Shown here: one piece after another, positions 33,833 through 44,996 of the stretch | Layout of the letters: each line of letters begins with the position of its first letter | Position numbering within the stretch: the first letter of the stretch is position 1 | The notes under the pieces: generated by a model | Databases searched by the model: none | Seen by the model: only the letters and a program-made list of their open reading frames with translations | Told to the model about the DNA's origin: nothing | From: Astrothelium macrocarpum | Lineage: Eukaryota; Ascomycota; Dothideomycetes; Trypetheliales; Trypetheliaceae | Length of the DNA stretch: 64,000 nucleotides | Direction of reading: 5' to 3' | Assembly (NCBI GenBank): GCA_021030915.1 | Contig: JAGEMR010000004.1 | Span: 579,489 to 643,488 of the forward strand | Position numbers and translations under genes: made by a program

Positions 33833-35254
33833 ATTGCGTAAGCTAGGAGGTTGTGATTCTGGTGCTTAGGTTGAGTGGCAACTTTGAAATTTTGAAGAAA
33901 AAGCTAGGTGAGGTCTGAAGAAATGTATGTCAAATGATGAGAGGTTCAGATTGAAAAGCATTAGCGCTGCAACGGCCTGGCCGTTAAAATTCAACTGCAA
34001 CCGTTGGACTGCTTACCCAAAGTTGAAGCTACTGCCCTCTTTCGCTCCTACGTCACTGTGGTTCTATACAGTAGAACCAAGACGGCGTGCCCGTCACATG
34101 GACTTTTCATTGGAGCATGCCAGAGTGCGGTGTTATCTGGATCCGCGGAATGCCGCTATATCGGTGTGACGATAAACCACGTTCTTCACGGGTCACGTTC
34201 CCTGCAAGTACAAAGTATTGTATTCTGTGAAACGACATGTTACGCTCTCTGAATGGCCATTCATGGATGCATCAAGTATCAACAGATTGATGTGTGGAAC
34301 AAGTCAACCATTAATTGCTACGGTACCTATCAGAGGGAAGCGGTATGGGGTTGTATCTAGCCGACGCGTCTCGGTGTTCTCCAGGGCGGCAATCGTTGAA
34401 ATTGTGATGGCTGGTTTTCACTTTGGAGGCATCGCATGACCTCGCAACTAAGAATAGCAATGCTCGAGCCACCGCTGTCCGCCAAGATTTTGGCATGATG
34501 GCAATATACGAGTCGAGGTGAGCATCTTTTCATCCATGAGTATGGGTATGTGTTGCGGTTGACCCGCCGTTGGACTAGATCTTATCCAAAACGACGATCA
34601 AAGGGTTACATTGCACAACCTCAGTTAGCTCGTCTTATGCAGCGGAACACGTCCAGCACAAGAGTTCGGGACGGCATGAACTGCTTATTCTGGGTGCTAC
34701 GGTTCTAGGCAAATGAGAAACGAAGAACGAACCGGGAAGCATGGGCTGGCAGATAAATGAATCCTTCGCCTGGGGACGCCACGGAAGGGGAACCTTGCTG
34801 ATGTCCAATCAAGAGTCGGCTATGTAACCGAAGCACTAAAACGCTTGCCCAAAAGCTTCTCGAGTCGTGTGCTACCATCCCGGCGCCTCTCATTATGTGG
34901 AGAAGCAGAGGACCCTGACTCTAAGAGGGAGGGGGAGATTAGTCCACTTCTTGGGCTGCTGTAGATATGCGATTGACCTCCCTTTGGTCTCCGTCCTGTA
35001 TCAGCATTCAGTCCAGATAGGCCCCCGTTAGTTGCCTGTCCGCTATCTCGCGCTCCTACTGGCACGGCTGTGATCTGGAAGGCGGACTTAATCACGATAC
35101 CATCATCTGACTGTGCACGCAGGGTATCGTTGGCGTGTTGCAGCCGAAGTCACTTCGTTTTGGTTGATATTCAGGTCGTGATTCTTAATTACTTTGTCGC
35201 CGCCTTTCTCCTTTGTCAAATATCTTCTTCCCTTGATTCTTTACATTGGTGAAA
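33833..35254. promoter_or_regulatory. Shared divergent promoter region of dam1 and ngt1
   Basis: About 1.4 kb between the two start regions, no supported gene. The pairing mirrors dac1/nag3. By eye no CRCAAAW Ndt80 core was seen here, so control by RON1, if it occurs, may use a diverged site. Confidence 0.45.
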
Positions 35255-36925
35255 ATGGCACTCAACGAGAAAGACACTGCAGACCATGACATTTCCTCAC
35301 CGACTCACTCCACAGAATTCGCCGATAACGATGGCGTACCTCCTAGGCCCCAAGGCTGGAAATACAAGATTGTCAAGATCGGTCCGTACCAAACGTGGTA
35401 CGCTTCTCCAGCTGTGCAGCTCGTGCTTGTCGCTTTAGTATGTTTTCTATGTCCGGGGATGTTCAATGCTCTTGGCGGAATGGGAGGGACTGGCCTCTCC
35501 ATCGCCCAGGCTTCCGATGAGGCGAATACCGCTCTGTACTCTACTTTTGCCGTGATTGGATTCGCCGCGGGAACTTTCACCAATCGCTTGGGTATCAAAG
35601 TCGCTCTTTCGTTTGGTGGAATGGGCTATTGTATCTATGTCGCCTCGTTCTTGTGCTTCAAGCACACCTCCAATTGGGGGTTTTCAATCTTTGCCGGAAC
35701 ACTGCTGGGCATATGTGCCGGATTACTGTGGAGTGCACAAGGAGCTATCATGATGTCATATCCACCAGAAGCAATGAAAGGTCGTTATATCTCGTGGTTC
35801 TGGATAATCTTCAACCTCGGAGGTGTCATTGGCAGCTTGGTATTTTGATTCATATCTTACCACTCAATTCTGTTTTCTGATTTTCAATCCAGATTCCCCT
35901 CGGGCAAAACATTCACACCACGAGCAACAGCGCTGTCTCAGATGGGACTTATGTCGGTTTTATCGTCCTTACCTTTATCGGTGCCCTTGTGGCTTTTACG
36001 CTCGTTGACGGCAAAAATGTCATCCGTCACGACGGTTCGCGCGTCATCCTCATGAAAAATCCTACCTGGTGGACTGAAATCAGTGGTCTTTGGGAGGTCT
36101 TCCTTACAGATCCTTATATCGTGATGCTCTTCCCCATGTTCTTTGCTTCCAACTGGTTTTATACATATCAGTTCAACGATGTCAATTTGGCCTATTTCAA
36201 TACTCGTACTCGCGCACTCAACAACACGCTCTATTGGTCTTCACAGATTTTTGGCGCAGTCCTCTTCGGATATGCGCTTGACATACAATCGGTACGCCGG
36301 ACAATGCGGGCAAAAGTTGCCTGGGTTGCACTTTTCACCCTCACCTTTGCCATTTGGGGAGGTGGCTATGCATTCCAAAAGAGATACACTCGATCCACCT
36401 TCCCTGAAACGGACAAGACTGGCACGGTAGTCAAGGAGGACTGGACTACATCTGGATATGTCGGCCCAATGTTTCTATACATGTTTTACGGCTTCTACGA
36501 CGCCGCCTGGCAAACTTGTGTATACTGGTACGTTCTCTTTCACATGCGCAAACGCTTCAAGTATTGCACAGTCTATAATAAGAGATGCACGATGCTGACG
36601 ATTCATCCTTAGGTTCATGGGCGCTCTCACCAACAATGGCCGTAAACTTGCCAACTTTGCCGGCTTCTATAAAGGTATTCAGTCGGCAGGTGCCGCAATC
36701 ATGTGGCGCATCGATGGCCTCAACAATCCACCTGCCTACATGTCGCTCTTCGCCTCTTGCTGGGGTCTGCTGGCAGGTAGTCTGGTGCTTGCACTGCCCG
36801 TGATCTTGCTGAAAGTTCGGGATCACGTACCGTTAGAGGATGATCTGAAGTTTACGGACGAGACAGCAGCGGATGTAGTTCCGACCGTGGGAACAGAGGG
36901 GAAGGTTGGGGAAGAGAGGGTTTGA
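35255..36925 (+). CDS. ngt1: MFS / UNC93-like transporter, probable N-acetylglucosamine permease
   Basis: Three exons (35255-35839, 35893-36527, 36613-36925) give 510 aa. The ATG at 35255 starts MALNEKDTADHD; an upstream TTG is ignored. Eleven to twelve hydrophobic segments follow, beginning with PAVQLVLVALVCFLCPGMFN. The conserved start KIGPYQTWYASPAVQL and GMFNALGGMGG is typical of the UNC93-like (DUF895) branch that includes the GlcNAc transporter Ngt1 of Candida albicans. The cytosolic N- and C-terminal tails are acidic (LEDDLKFTDETAAD). It would import GlcNAc across the plasma membrane. Function as a GlcNAc permease is inferred from family plus linkage to dam1, hxk3, dac1 and ron1; related fungal paralogues carry unknown substrates. 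Confidence 0.9.
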
Positions 36926-37190
36926 TACCTCGTACCGAAGGGTTGGATATGTGGTGTGTGATGGTTCTTGACTTTTAAATTTGTAATCTCTCATCGTTAT
37001 AAGCGACGAATCTCGGGTTCTCGGATTTCTTAATTCATCCCTAACATACCAAGCATGAAAACAGGAATGCCGAGCATTTAATACTCTTAATGGCTGGCCA
37101 GCCAACATTGTTGACTCTCTGAATGGCGTAAAATCGTTCCATATCACACGAGATTCTCTTGTATATTGTGAGTCCTGTGCAAGACCTTCC

Positions 37191-38567
37191 CTAGCCCATT
37201 TTCAATTGGAATCCTGTTCCACCTTCAACGTCACTCCTCGCACCAAATATACCCCCCAAGTCTATACTTCCATCAATGCCCGGCGCCTGTCCTCTTCGCG
37301 GCGCACTTGGGCTCGCCCTTCGTCTTCGCTTCTCCTGGCCTGCCTTGCTTGGAAATGTTGGCATTAAATGTGTGGGTTTTGGCCGCGGATCAGCCTGGAA
37401 ATATTCGTGCTCAAGCATCTCCTCCGCGCTCGGTCGTTGGTGGGGATCGAGGGAGAGTAGGGACGCGAGGAGTGCTACGCCGGAGGATGTGAGAATCGGG
37501 AACTTGCGACGAAGGGATTGCTGTGGTGAGGCATGAGAAGAGGAAGAGGACGGAGGTAGCTTCATGGCGCGTGCGTTTGGTAATCGGCGGAAGGTTGGCC
37601 ATGATTCGGAGGTTGGGGGACCAAGGAGGTCAAATATTTTGAGAAGCTGGTCCAGTTCCCGACTGCCTTGAAAGAGCGGGTCTTTGGTAATCAACTCCGC
37701 AAAGATGCATCCCAAGCTCCAAATATCGATAGCGAAGTCATAGGTGGTAGTACCTAAGAGCAGCTCTGGGGCACGATACCAGAGTGTTACTACAAGCTGG
37801 GTAAGAGCAGGAGGTGGAGGATCGCCTGTAAAGCGTGCCATTCCGAAATCAGCGATTTTAATCTCGCCTCGATTGTTCATGAGGATATTAGAGGTTTTCA
37901 GGTCGCGGTGAAGAATCCAGTGGGAATGGAGATAGGCGACAGCAGATGTGAGTTGGAGGAGAATAGTTTTGAGCTCAGAAGGAGCAAAAGGCTCTGGCAT
38001 TTCTTCTTGAAGGGTTTTGAGATCATGCTCGAGGAACTCCATGACCATAAAAACATCGTTCATGTCGTTTCCCACCACAATTTCTCGGAGATCGACAATA
38101 TGGCGATGGTGCGACTGCATCAACGTTTGAATTTCCCGCGTGGCAGTAATCGGGAAACCATCTTGGAGATTCTCCATTTTGAGCTTTTTTAGAGCAACAA
38201 CTTCGCCCGTGGCACTTTCTTTAGCTCGAGATACCCAGCCATAGGAGCCTTCTTCAATATGATTTAGCCGCTCAAAATTGTTCACATGTCTACATGGTCC
38301 CCAGCTAGCAGGATCAATGCGAAGCAATGGGCGTTGTGAAGGGCCATCCTGCTGATCGTTTCCAGATGGTGTAAGTCTTCGTCTCTTTGAAGGCCGGTCC
38401 GAATGGTCGATGCCATTTTCTGGAACTGCTGGATGCCCTCGCTGCTGGGCTTCGAGCTGGCGTTGCTTCTCAGCCTTTGCGCGCCGCTTCTCCTCTTTTT
38501 CCCGCTTCCGCCGAGCAGTATTTTCGGCTTCGTCTTCGTCGTCGGCCCATCGCGACTTTCCGGTCAT
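37191..38567 (-). CDS. CDK11/PITSLRE-like protein kinase (Ppk23 type)
   Basis: Single exon, 458 aa. The N-terminal 85 residues are highly charged (ARRKREKEEKRRAKAEKQRQ) with a probable nuclear signal (PSKRRRL). The kinase domain covers about 97-395: glycine loop EEGSYGWVSRA, VAIK-like VALKKLKM, the PSTAIRE-equivalent helix PITATREIQTL, catalytic HRDLKTSNILMN, DFGMAR, and WYRAPELLLG. The PITxxRE helix and N-terminal charge point to the CDK10/CDK11 group, which acts in transcription, splicing or mitotic control. The C-terminal tail is Arg/Pro-rich. Cyclin partner and targets cannot be told. It shares a 165-bp divergent promoter with the kelch gene. Confidence 0.9.
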   Translation of the reverse strand: MTGKSRWADDEDEAENTARRKREKEEKRRAKAEKQRQLEAQQRGHPAVPENGIDHSDRPSKRRRLTPSGNDQQDGPSQRPLLRIDPASWGPCRHVNNFERLNHIEEGSYGWVSRAKESATGEVVALKKLKMENLQDGFPITATREIQTLMQSHHRHIVDLREIVVGNDMNDVFMVMEFLEHDLKTLQEEMPEPFAPSELKTILLQLTSAVAYLHSHWILHRDLKTSNILMNNRGEIKIADFGMARFTGDPPPPALTQLVVTLWYRAPELLLGTTTYDFAIDIWSLGCIFAELITKDPLFQGSRELDQLLKIFDLLGPPTSESWPTFRRLPNARAMKLPPSSSSSHASPQQSLRRKFPILTSSGVALLASLLSLDPHQRPSAEEMLEHEYFQADPRPKPTHLMPTFPSKAGQEKRRRRASPSAPRRGQAPGIDGSIDLGGIFGARSDVEGGTGFQLKMG

Positions 38568-38732
38568 GATGAGGAGTCAACTAGAAGAGGTTGGCATGGA
38601 AAATGGCAGCCCAGCTTCGGGGGAACAGCACCAACAACTCCGCTGTGAATGACATCACAGCTTCTTGCCCGCCAAACGCGTTCGTCTCGTGTCACCCCAA
38701 TGACTTTGAGTTGAAAATTAGCATTGACGAAG

Positions 38733-40184
38733 ATGGCTGAATCAGCAGTGGCAGGCGCTTTATATGGCGTGGAAACTCTCGCAGAAGGCGCAATTGCTCT
38801 AGCCAAGGGCATCTATGACCCCACGCTTCCTCTCAAAGCATCCTTCTCCCGTATCACGTCGGTCCCGCTTCCACGATCTTCACATTCTCTCGCTGTCATT
38901 AAAGGCAGAGCGTATATCTTTGGTGGAGAAAGCACGCCTGGAATTACAGCTTCTAATGATGTGCAAGCCATCACATTACCCACATCAGATATACAAGAAA
39001 GCGCTGATCAGAAGACCATTGAAGCGAAGCCTACAAAAGAGGATGGACCTGTGCCCGAAGCGCGCGTAGACCATGCCGCTGCATCAATTGACGACTGCTT
39101 TTATATATTCGGTGGACGAGCTAGTTCATCCTCGACTGAGCCAATCGAAGAGGATGGTCGAGTTTGGATGTTCAATACTAGCTTGAACACTTGGTCGTGT
39201 CTTGAACCACACGAGCGCTCTCCAAAACCTCCGCCGAGGGTCAATCATTCTATTGTTGCCTCATCTCATCCAGAGCTGTCACTCCCTCCCACAGATCATC
39301 ATACCGCTCCACAAGCGCCTCCTGATCCTGCTGACATTGTTCCCGAACCGCTTGGCCCTGATTCTAAAGGCACTATTATTGTGTCATGCGGGAGCAGCCT
39401 TGGCAGTACCCTTCTGAATGATTGCTGGGCCTTTGACATCCGGAGTCGCATTTGGTCCCCGTTGCCTCCACCTCAGGATGACCCGGCACTATCCTGTCAA
39501 TCTCCAAGCCTGGCTTTGGTGAACGACAGGCTATATTCGTGTTTTGGACAAACTAGTAGTGGCGATCTCCTCCACATGCGAACGCTGGACATCAGCTTTA
39601 ATGCGCCGCCTCCACCAGCAATCACCAAAGACAACAGCACTGTTTCCTCCACCCCTCGATCAGTCTTGGGCGCTGCATCTAGCGACTGGCAAGACGCGAC
39701 ATCTAAATCTCCAGCTATAGCGCCTACTCCTCGTAGTGCAGCTAGCCTCATACCTGTCACCACTGGACAAGGCCGCACATACCTGCTCGCTCTTGGTGGG
39801 CACAGCACCAAGGCTTCACCCTCTGCTACGGCTCCGTTGAACGCCTCGTCGACCGAATTTGCAGGCCCCGAACTTGTCTTTCATGGTGACGCATACACGT
39901 ATCAATTGCCCAGCTCCAATGCCACAGCCGCTGGGGCCAAGGACATGACACGAACGATTCTGAAGGCTAGCTCGGGGGAGGGCAGGTGGGCCGAAGTCAA
40001 ATACTTTGATGGACAAGGTAAGATGGTACAGGAGGGGCAGGAGGGGAGAGGGTTTGGAAGAAGGACACGGTTTGCGGCTGCTAGGGCCAGCGAAGTGGAC
40101 GGTGGGAGCGTGGTGGTTTGGGGAGGTATTGATGACAATGATGAAGTATGTGGGGATGGATGGATGGTTAGTGTTGCAAACTGA
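38733..40184 (+). CDS. Kelch-repeat protein
   Basis: Single exon, 483 aa from the ATG at 38733 (MAESAVAGALYGVETLAEGA). Kelch blades are seen as repeated hydrophobic-GG patterns: SHSLAVIKGRAYIFGGES (about 50-68), VDHAAASIDDCFYIFGGRA (about 110-130), TIIVSCGSSLGSTLLNDCW, LVNDRLYSCFGQTS, and RTYLLALGGHSTK, with a final GGSVVVWGGIDDNDEVCGDG. Together they would form a beta propeller used for protein binding. Pro/Ser-rich insertions separate the blades. No F-box, BTB or catalytic domain is visible, so the partner is unknown. The first 35 residues are amphipathic. Confidence 0.87.
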   Translation: MAESAVAGALYGVETLAEGAIALAKGIYDPTLPLKASFSRITSVPLPRSSHSLAVIKGRAYIFGGESTPGITASNDVQAITLPTSDIQESADQKTIEAKPTKEDGPVPEARVDHAAASIDDCFYIFGGRASSSSTEPIEEDGRVWMFNTSLNTWSCLEPHERSPKPPPRVNHSIVASSHPELSLPPTDHHTAPQAPPDPADIVPEPLGPDSKGTIIVSCGSSLGSTLLNDCWAFDIRSRIWSPLPPPQDDPALSCQSPSLALVNDRLYSCFGQTSSGDLLHMRTLDISFNAPPPPAITKDNSTVSSTPRSVLGAASSDWQDATSKSPAIAPTPRSAASLIPVTTGQGRTYLLALGGHSTKASPSATAPLNASSTEFAGPELVFHGDAYTYQLPSSNATAAGAKDMTRTILKASSGEGRWAEVKYFDGQGKMVQEGQEGRGFGRRTRFAAARASEVDGGSVVVWGGIDDNDEVCGDGWMVSVAN

Positions 40185-41400
40185 GACGGATTCATCGGTA
40201 AGCAAGGCAGCTCGTGCTCACAGCGCGAACTGGCAACAACTACTCCGTAAATTGAAGTCAAAGAGCCAGCTGGAACTTTGATGTGTTTCAAAGACTGAGC
40301 GAGCTGACGCACGCAAGTTTACGCAAGGCTGGTAACTTATGAAATGGCCGTCATGAACCTTGATGGATTGTGTGAGATCTCGAAAGATGGAATAGGATCT
40401 CGGAGATAAAACTCAGAGAGATTTAGAAAAAAAGTAAATAAAGAAGAGAAGAGAAAAGAAAAGAAATTCTGCAGGATTGACTTATCCACTAGTTGTCGAG
40501 TGCTTTGCATGCCAACTATTCAGCGTGAGCCAAGGATCCAGTCTCTTTCAGCAAAGGTAAGAACAGAAACAAATACTGCAATGGCTCCTGGTTCTTGACA
40601 CGATCGTTTCGAGCTTCGAGAATAGCATACGTAAAGCACACTGGTCCAGAGCAGGTCCTCCGTAACTCGGTAAGAGAAGAGAAATGGCTGTGCCGAAGCC
40701 AGAGCCAGTGCTGCAGGGGAAATCCCGTGCATGCATCAGCTCGGACGCAGGGGCAGCAAAGTCAACACCGGTGCATTTTGCTGATTGGCTTAATCGCGCC
40801 ATTTCCACTCGCCAGAGTCGTTGGAGTCGCGAGATGGCGGCGGCCGTGGCGCTGTTTAGCGTGTGTCAGGAGATTCGTTCCTGATGCTATTAAATCTTCC
40901 TAACCGTGTTACCGCGTGCCGGCCAGGCCACCACAACCTCACCCAAATTTTCCCTCCAGCTCCTGTACGTGCCTCCTTTCGCCGCTTCTTCCAACACGCT
41001 GTGTCCCAGCACCTTACTCCCCACGCTCGTTTTCAACACTCTCGCCTAGTCGACGAGTCTCATCTTGCGGCTTCCTGTTTTCCGGCAAGCCTGCTCGATC
41101 ACCATCACTACTTTCGTTCCCCACTGTAGAGCAGTTGGTTCCTTACTCAACCCCTACTCTCGTTCACAGACGCCAGCCGCTACCTACAACACGAAGTTTA
41201 TCAGCTCTTTGCTTATTTCACGATTACATGCTCCTTCATCCTAAGTGACCTCTGTCCTTAATTGTATTTTCTTCCTTATCCGTGGACGGGGCAACCCGTC
41301 ACCCCGTGTCCTCTATTCACCCTTGTCTGGCCCGGCCGATCTGCTGCTTATCTCTCTAATTGAGAAGACTGTTAAAGCTGCAGTCTAAATACAGCTTGGT
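40185..41400. other. Intergenic / long 5' leader of the MscS-like channel gene
   Basis: About 1.2 kb. Contains a purine-rich tract (A/G, about 40428-40466) and a pyrimidine-rich stretch before 41401, common in fungal promoters. No gene supported; frames near 40863-41248 are Pro/Ser-rich artefacts. Confidence 0.55.
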
Positions 41401-44374
41401 ATGAGCGGAGTTGCACCACCAGCAAAGAATCCTGCCCGAAATTCTTTACGCCATTCTCGTAACGGCTATCAAGGACTGGGTAGCCAAGGCACCACAAACA
41501 TGCAGCGTGGTAATCCCAATGATGCTACCATCGATATACCTCTCAACCCCGTCACCACCAATGGCTCGAATAATAATCTAGCTCAATTGACCAGTGGTGA
41601 AAAAAAGGATTACAGTGAAAAGACCACCCAGAAGAAAAGCTTTTTCAGTGGTAGGCGACACAAAAAGGAACGCGGACCCAAGCAAACCGGGCATGTCGGT
41701 TATGATGGCGAAGAAGACACCGTCACCACCATGGGTCGAATCTACAAGAAAATTGCGGATTTCAGTATCGTCACCCGCTACTTTCTTTATGTTCTGCCCC
41801 TCGGTCTGATTATTGCTGTCCCCATTGTCATTGGTGCTACCGCTGCAAAGAAGTCAACAATTGGCGACGTGCGCATCGTTTGGTTCTTTACCTGGGTTGA
41901 GATTGGTAGGCTCTCATGATTTGATTTGACAGTAGTATGGCAGCTGACCAAGCTCAAGTTTGGTTGTCCCTCTGGGTCTCGAAGATCGTTGCCCATTGGC
42001 TTCCCCACATCTTCAAATTTGCTGCGGGTGTCGTCAGCTCGGGAACGCGTAAATATGCCATGGTTCTTTCTGCTCTGGAGCTTCCCATTGCTCTTGTCGG
42101 ATGGGCAACTACTAGTTTGGCAACGTTTGCACCTATCATGGAGAAGAACCCTACAAATGGAGTCGAGGGGGTAAAGCCTCCCGGCCACTGGGTCACCATT
42201 GTCACGCAAATTCTTGCCGCTCTGGTCGTCGCAACAGTAATATTTCTGGTCGAGAAATTGATCATCCAGCTAATTAGTATCAATTATCACCGCAAACAGT
42301 TCAATGCTAAGATCAAAGACAACAAACATCAGGTTTGGCTCCTCGGTCTACTGTACGATGCTTCCCGCACTCTTTTCCCGGCCTATTGCCCAGAGTTTGC
42401 TGAAGAAGACTATGTCATTAATGATTCCATCGAAATCAATTTGGGTATCAGCAGCAAAAAGAGTAGCCATCAGCGTTCCGGATCCGCCACTCCATTGCGA
42501 CTGGTTCAGGATGTAGGCCGGTTCGGTGATAAGGTCACTGCAGCTTTTGGTCACTATGCCCAAGAGATTACGGGCAAAAAGGTTTTTGACCCAACTTCGG
42601 CTCATTCAATCGTTGTCGAAGCTCTCGAGAAAACACGATCTTCCGAAGCTCTGGCTCGCCGTCTATGGATGTCATTTGTTGTCGAGGGCAAAGATGCACT
42701 CTATCCAGAAGATCTCGCTGAAGTTCTCGGCCCGGATCGTGAAAAGGAAGCCGATGAAGCATTCTCTGCTCTGGACCGCGATGCCAATGGAGACATTAGC
42801 TTGGATGAAATGATTCTCATGGTAACTGGCATTGGTCGAGAACGCAAATCAATAGCAAATTCCATGCATGACGTGGACCAAGCTATTAATGTCCTGGATC
42901 GCATGCTCATGGTAGTCGTTGCTGCTGCTTCCGTTCTTGTTCTAGGTAAATTGATCGTCAATCCCACAAAAGTGATTGCTAACGTTTCACAGTTGCCTTT
43001 CTAGTCACTAGCTTTGTCACAACTCTTGCAACCACCGGTACCGCTTTGCTCTCGTTATCATTCGTCTTCTCTGCTACAGCTCAAGAATTCCTCGGATCCT
43101 GCATATTTCTCTTCGTTAAGCACCCATATGATATTGGGGATCGCGTGGACGTGACCGCTTCTGGTACTAGCGGTGACCTGGAACTCACGGTTGAGCACAT
43201 CTCCCTCCTATTCACCGTCTTTAAGCGTGTTGATAGCGGTCGATTGGTTCAGATTCCTCACATTGTTCTTAATACTCTGTGGATTCAAAACACTACCCGT
43301 AGTGGATCGATGAGGGAGCGTCTTCCTGTGGATATCGACTTTACCACTTCTTTTGAGGACATCCAACTACTCAAGGCCGAGTTGCAAAACTTTGTTCGCG
43401 ACAAGGAAAACAGCAGAGATTTCCAACCGGACATTGATGTCGAAGTTATCGGAATAAATGAGATGGACAAACTTCAACTTCAGGTCGAGATTCGGCATAA
43501 AAGCAATTGGGCCAACGAGACAGTTCGTGCTGCGCGTCGCTCTAAATTCATGTGCGCGCTCGTCTTGGCTCTTCGCAAGGTCCCAATCAATCCCCCTGGT
43601 GGTGCAGATGCAGCCTTGGGCAGCAAGGATCAGCCTTCATATTCTGTAGCAGTCTCCACTACTGAAGCCGTAAAAGCAAGACAAGCTTTTCTGGACAAAC
43701 AAGATTCCGGTCGACTGGTGCCCAAGAACAAACCTGATCTCTCTCAGACCACAAAGCAGTCAATGTCAACAGGGACCGACTACACGAGCAAGCCTCAGAA
43801 TGGCAACGGGGGCAATGGCTCCCTCCGCAGCCGTGAAGGCAAAGCTATTGACGGTATCAACGAACGCGACCCAAGCCGAGATGTTACTCGCGATGAGCTG
43901 TGGGCAAACCGTGACGAAGAAGATAATACCCTCGACGAACGGAACAGTGCCGAGCGTTCTCAAGACTTTGAAGATGTTCGTGGTCTCCTACGCAAAGCCA
44001 GCTCAGGTGGCAAGCGTCGACCCAGTCACGAACCTCCTTCGCAGCCTGGGATCCCTACCATCGCGGAGCCTGTTGCATCGATGGACTACGCTTCACAGCA
44101 ACAACAACAAGCTGCAGCAGTGGATCAATATGGACGTAACCTTCTCGTGCAGCAACCGGGCCCAGGTTACACAGCGCAGCCAAGTCAGGCTTATCCGCAT
44201 CCACTGACGGCGTACCCAACTTCTACTACACCAGCAACTTCGAACAACCCATATCAGACGATGAATCCGTATGGAGCGCCACCATCATCCAGACGGCTTG
44301 CGCCAGAGAGCCCGAGATCACCACAAGAACAGGATCGGCTGAGAGAAGGATATGAACCTTATGACGGAGCGTAG
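41401..44374 (+). CDS. MscS-family mechanosensitive ion channel with EF-hand (Msy1/Msy2 type)
   Basis: Three exons (41401-41905, 41953-42945, 42993-44374) give 959 aa. In fission yeast Msy1 and Msy2 lie in the ER and regulate Ca2+ during hypo-osmotic swelling. Predicted order: disordered N-terminus (1-120), membrane helices at about 128-150, 160-195, 205-235 and 250-285, then an EF-hand with the complete loop DRDANGDISLDE (about 455-466). The MscS pore region follows (LMVVVAAASVLVLVAFLVTS and later FLGSCIFLFVKHPYDIGDRV) and a beta domain (VEHISLLFTVFKRVDSGRLV). The C-terminal 250 residues are disordered and Gln/Pro-rich. Intron 2 cuts within the pore helix. All junctions keep phase, and the length is normal for the family. 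Confidence 0.93.
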
Positions 44375-44996
44375 CCAATAGCTAACTGTATCAAGCGGTG
44401 TCATCAACCCAGCGGATGACCCATCCAAACTATAATGTATTCTAGAACACAGCACATGCAAGCTACGAATTACCCGAGCAAGCCTATGGGACGAGAGAAT
44501 GATTAGACTATTGGGGAGTTTGGGAGATCTGATCCTAAATGCGGACATCTTAGAAAAAAACCAATGCTTGTAGATTAGTGTGTCAATGGCATAATCTCCA
44601 TTGAATTAAAAATTCAACATCAATTTCTAGAAAATTGATTTACTGTCACCCTCAAATCGAAACAAAATACCTTCATGAGTGTCGATAGTTAAGGTAGACT
44701 AATACCTTAATGATCACATGTTCAGAGTTCAGACGCGAGCTTCGGGAGAATGACGTCGCTCCTGTTTTTTTCCCGTCCGCTTTCAAAATCGAGACCTGCA
44801 ACCACCCAATATTCAGCAGCCGTCTCATCAGTCCTAACATAAAAAAGCTCTTCAGGATTGACATTTGTTGAGCCTTGAGAAGGATTTCCTCGAAGACCCA
44901 GTCATCTCACCCGCACATCCCGTCCGTTTGTGACCGCAGCAACAACTCCATGGATAGACTAAGGAAACCACCGCGGCGGTAACAACGCAGCAAATC
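44375..44996. other. Intergenic
   Basis: About 620 bp with no supported gene; a short minus-strand frame at 44673-44864 lacks any recognisable feature. Confidence 0.6.
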
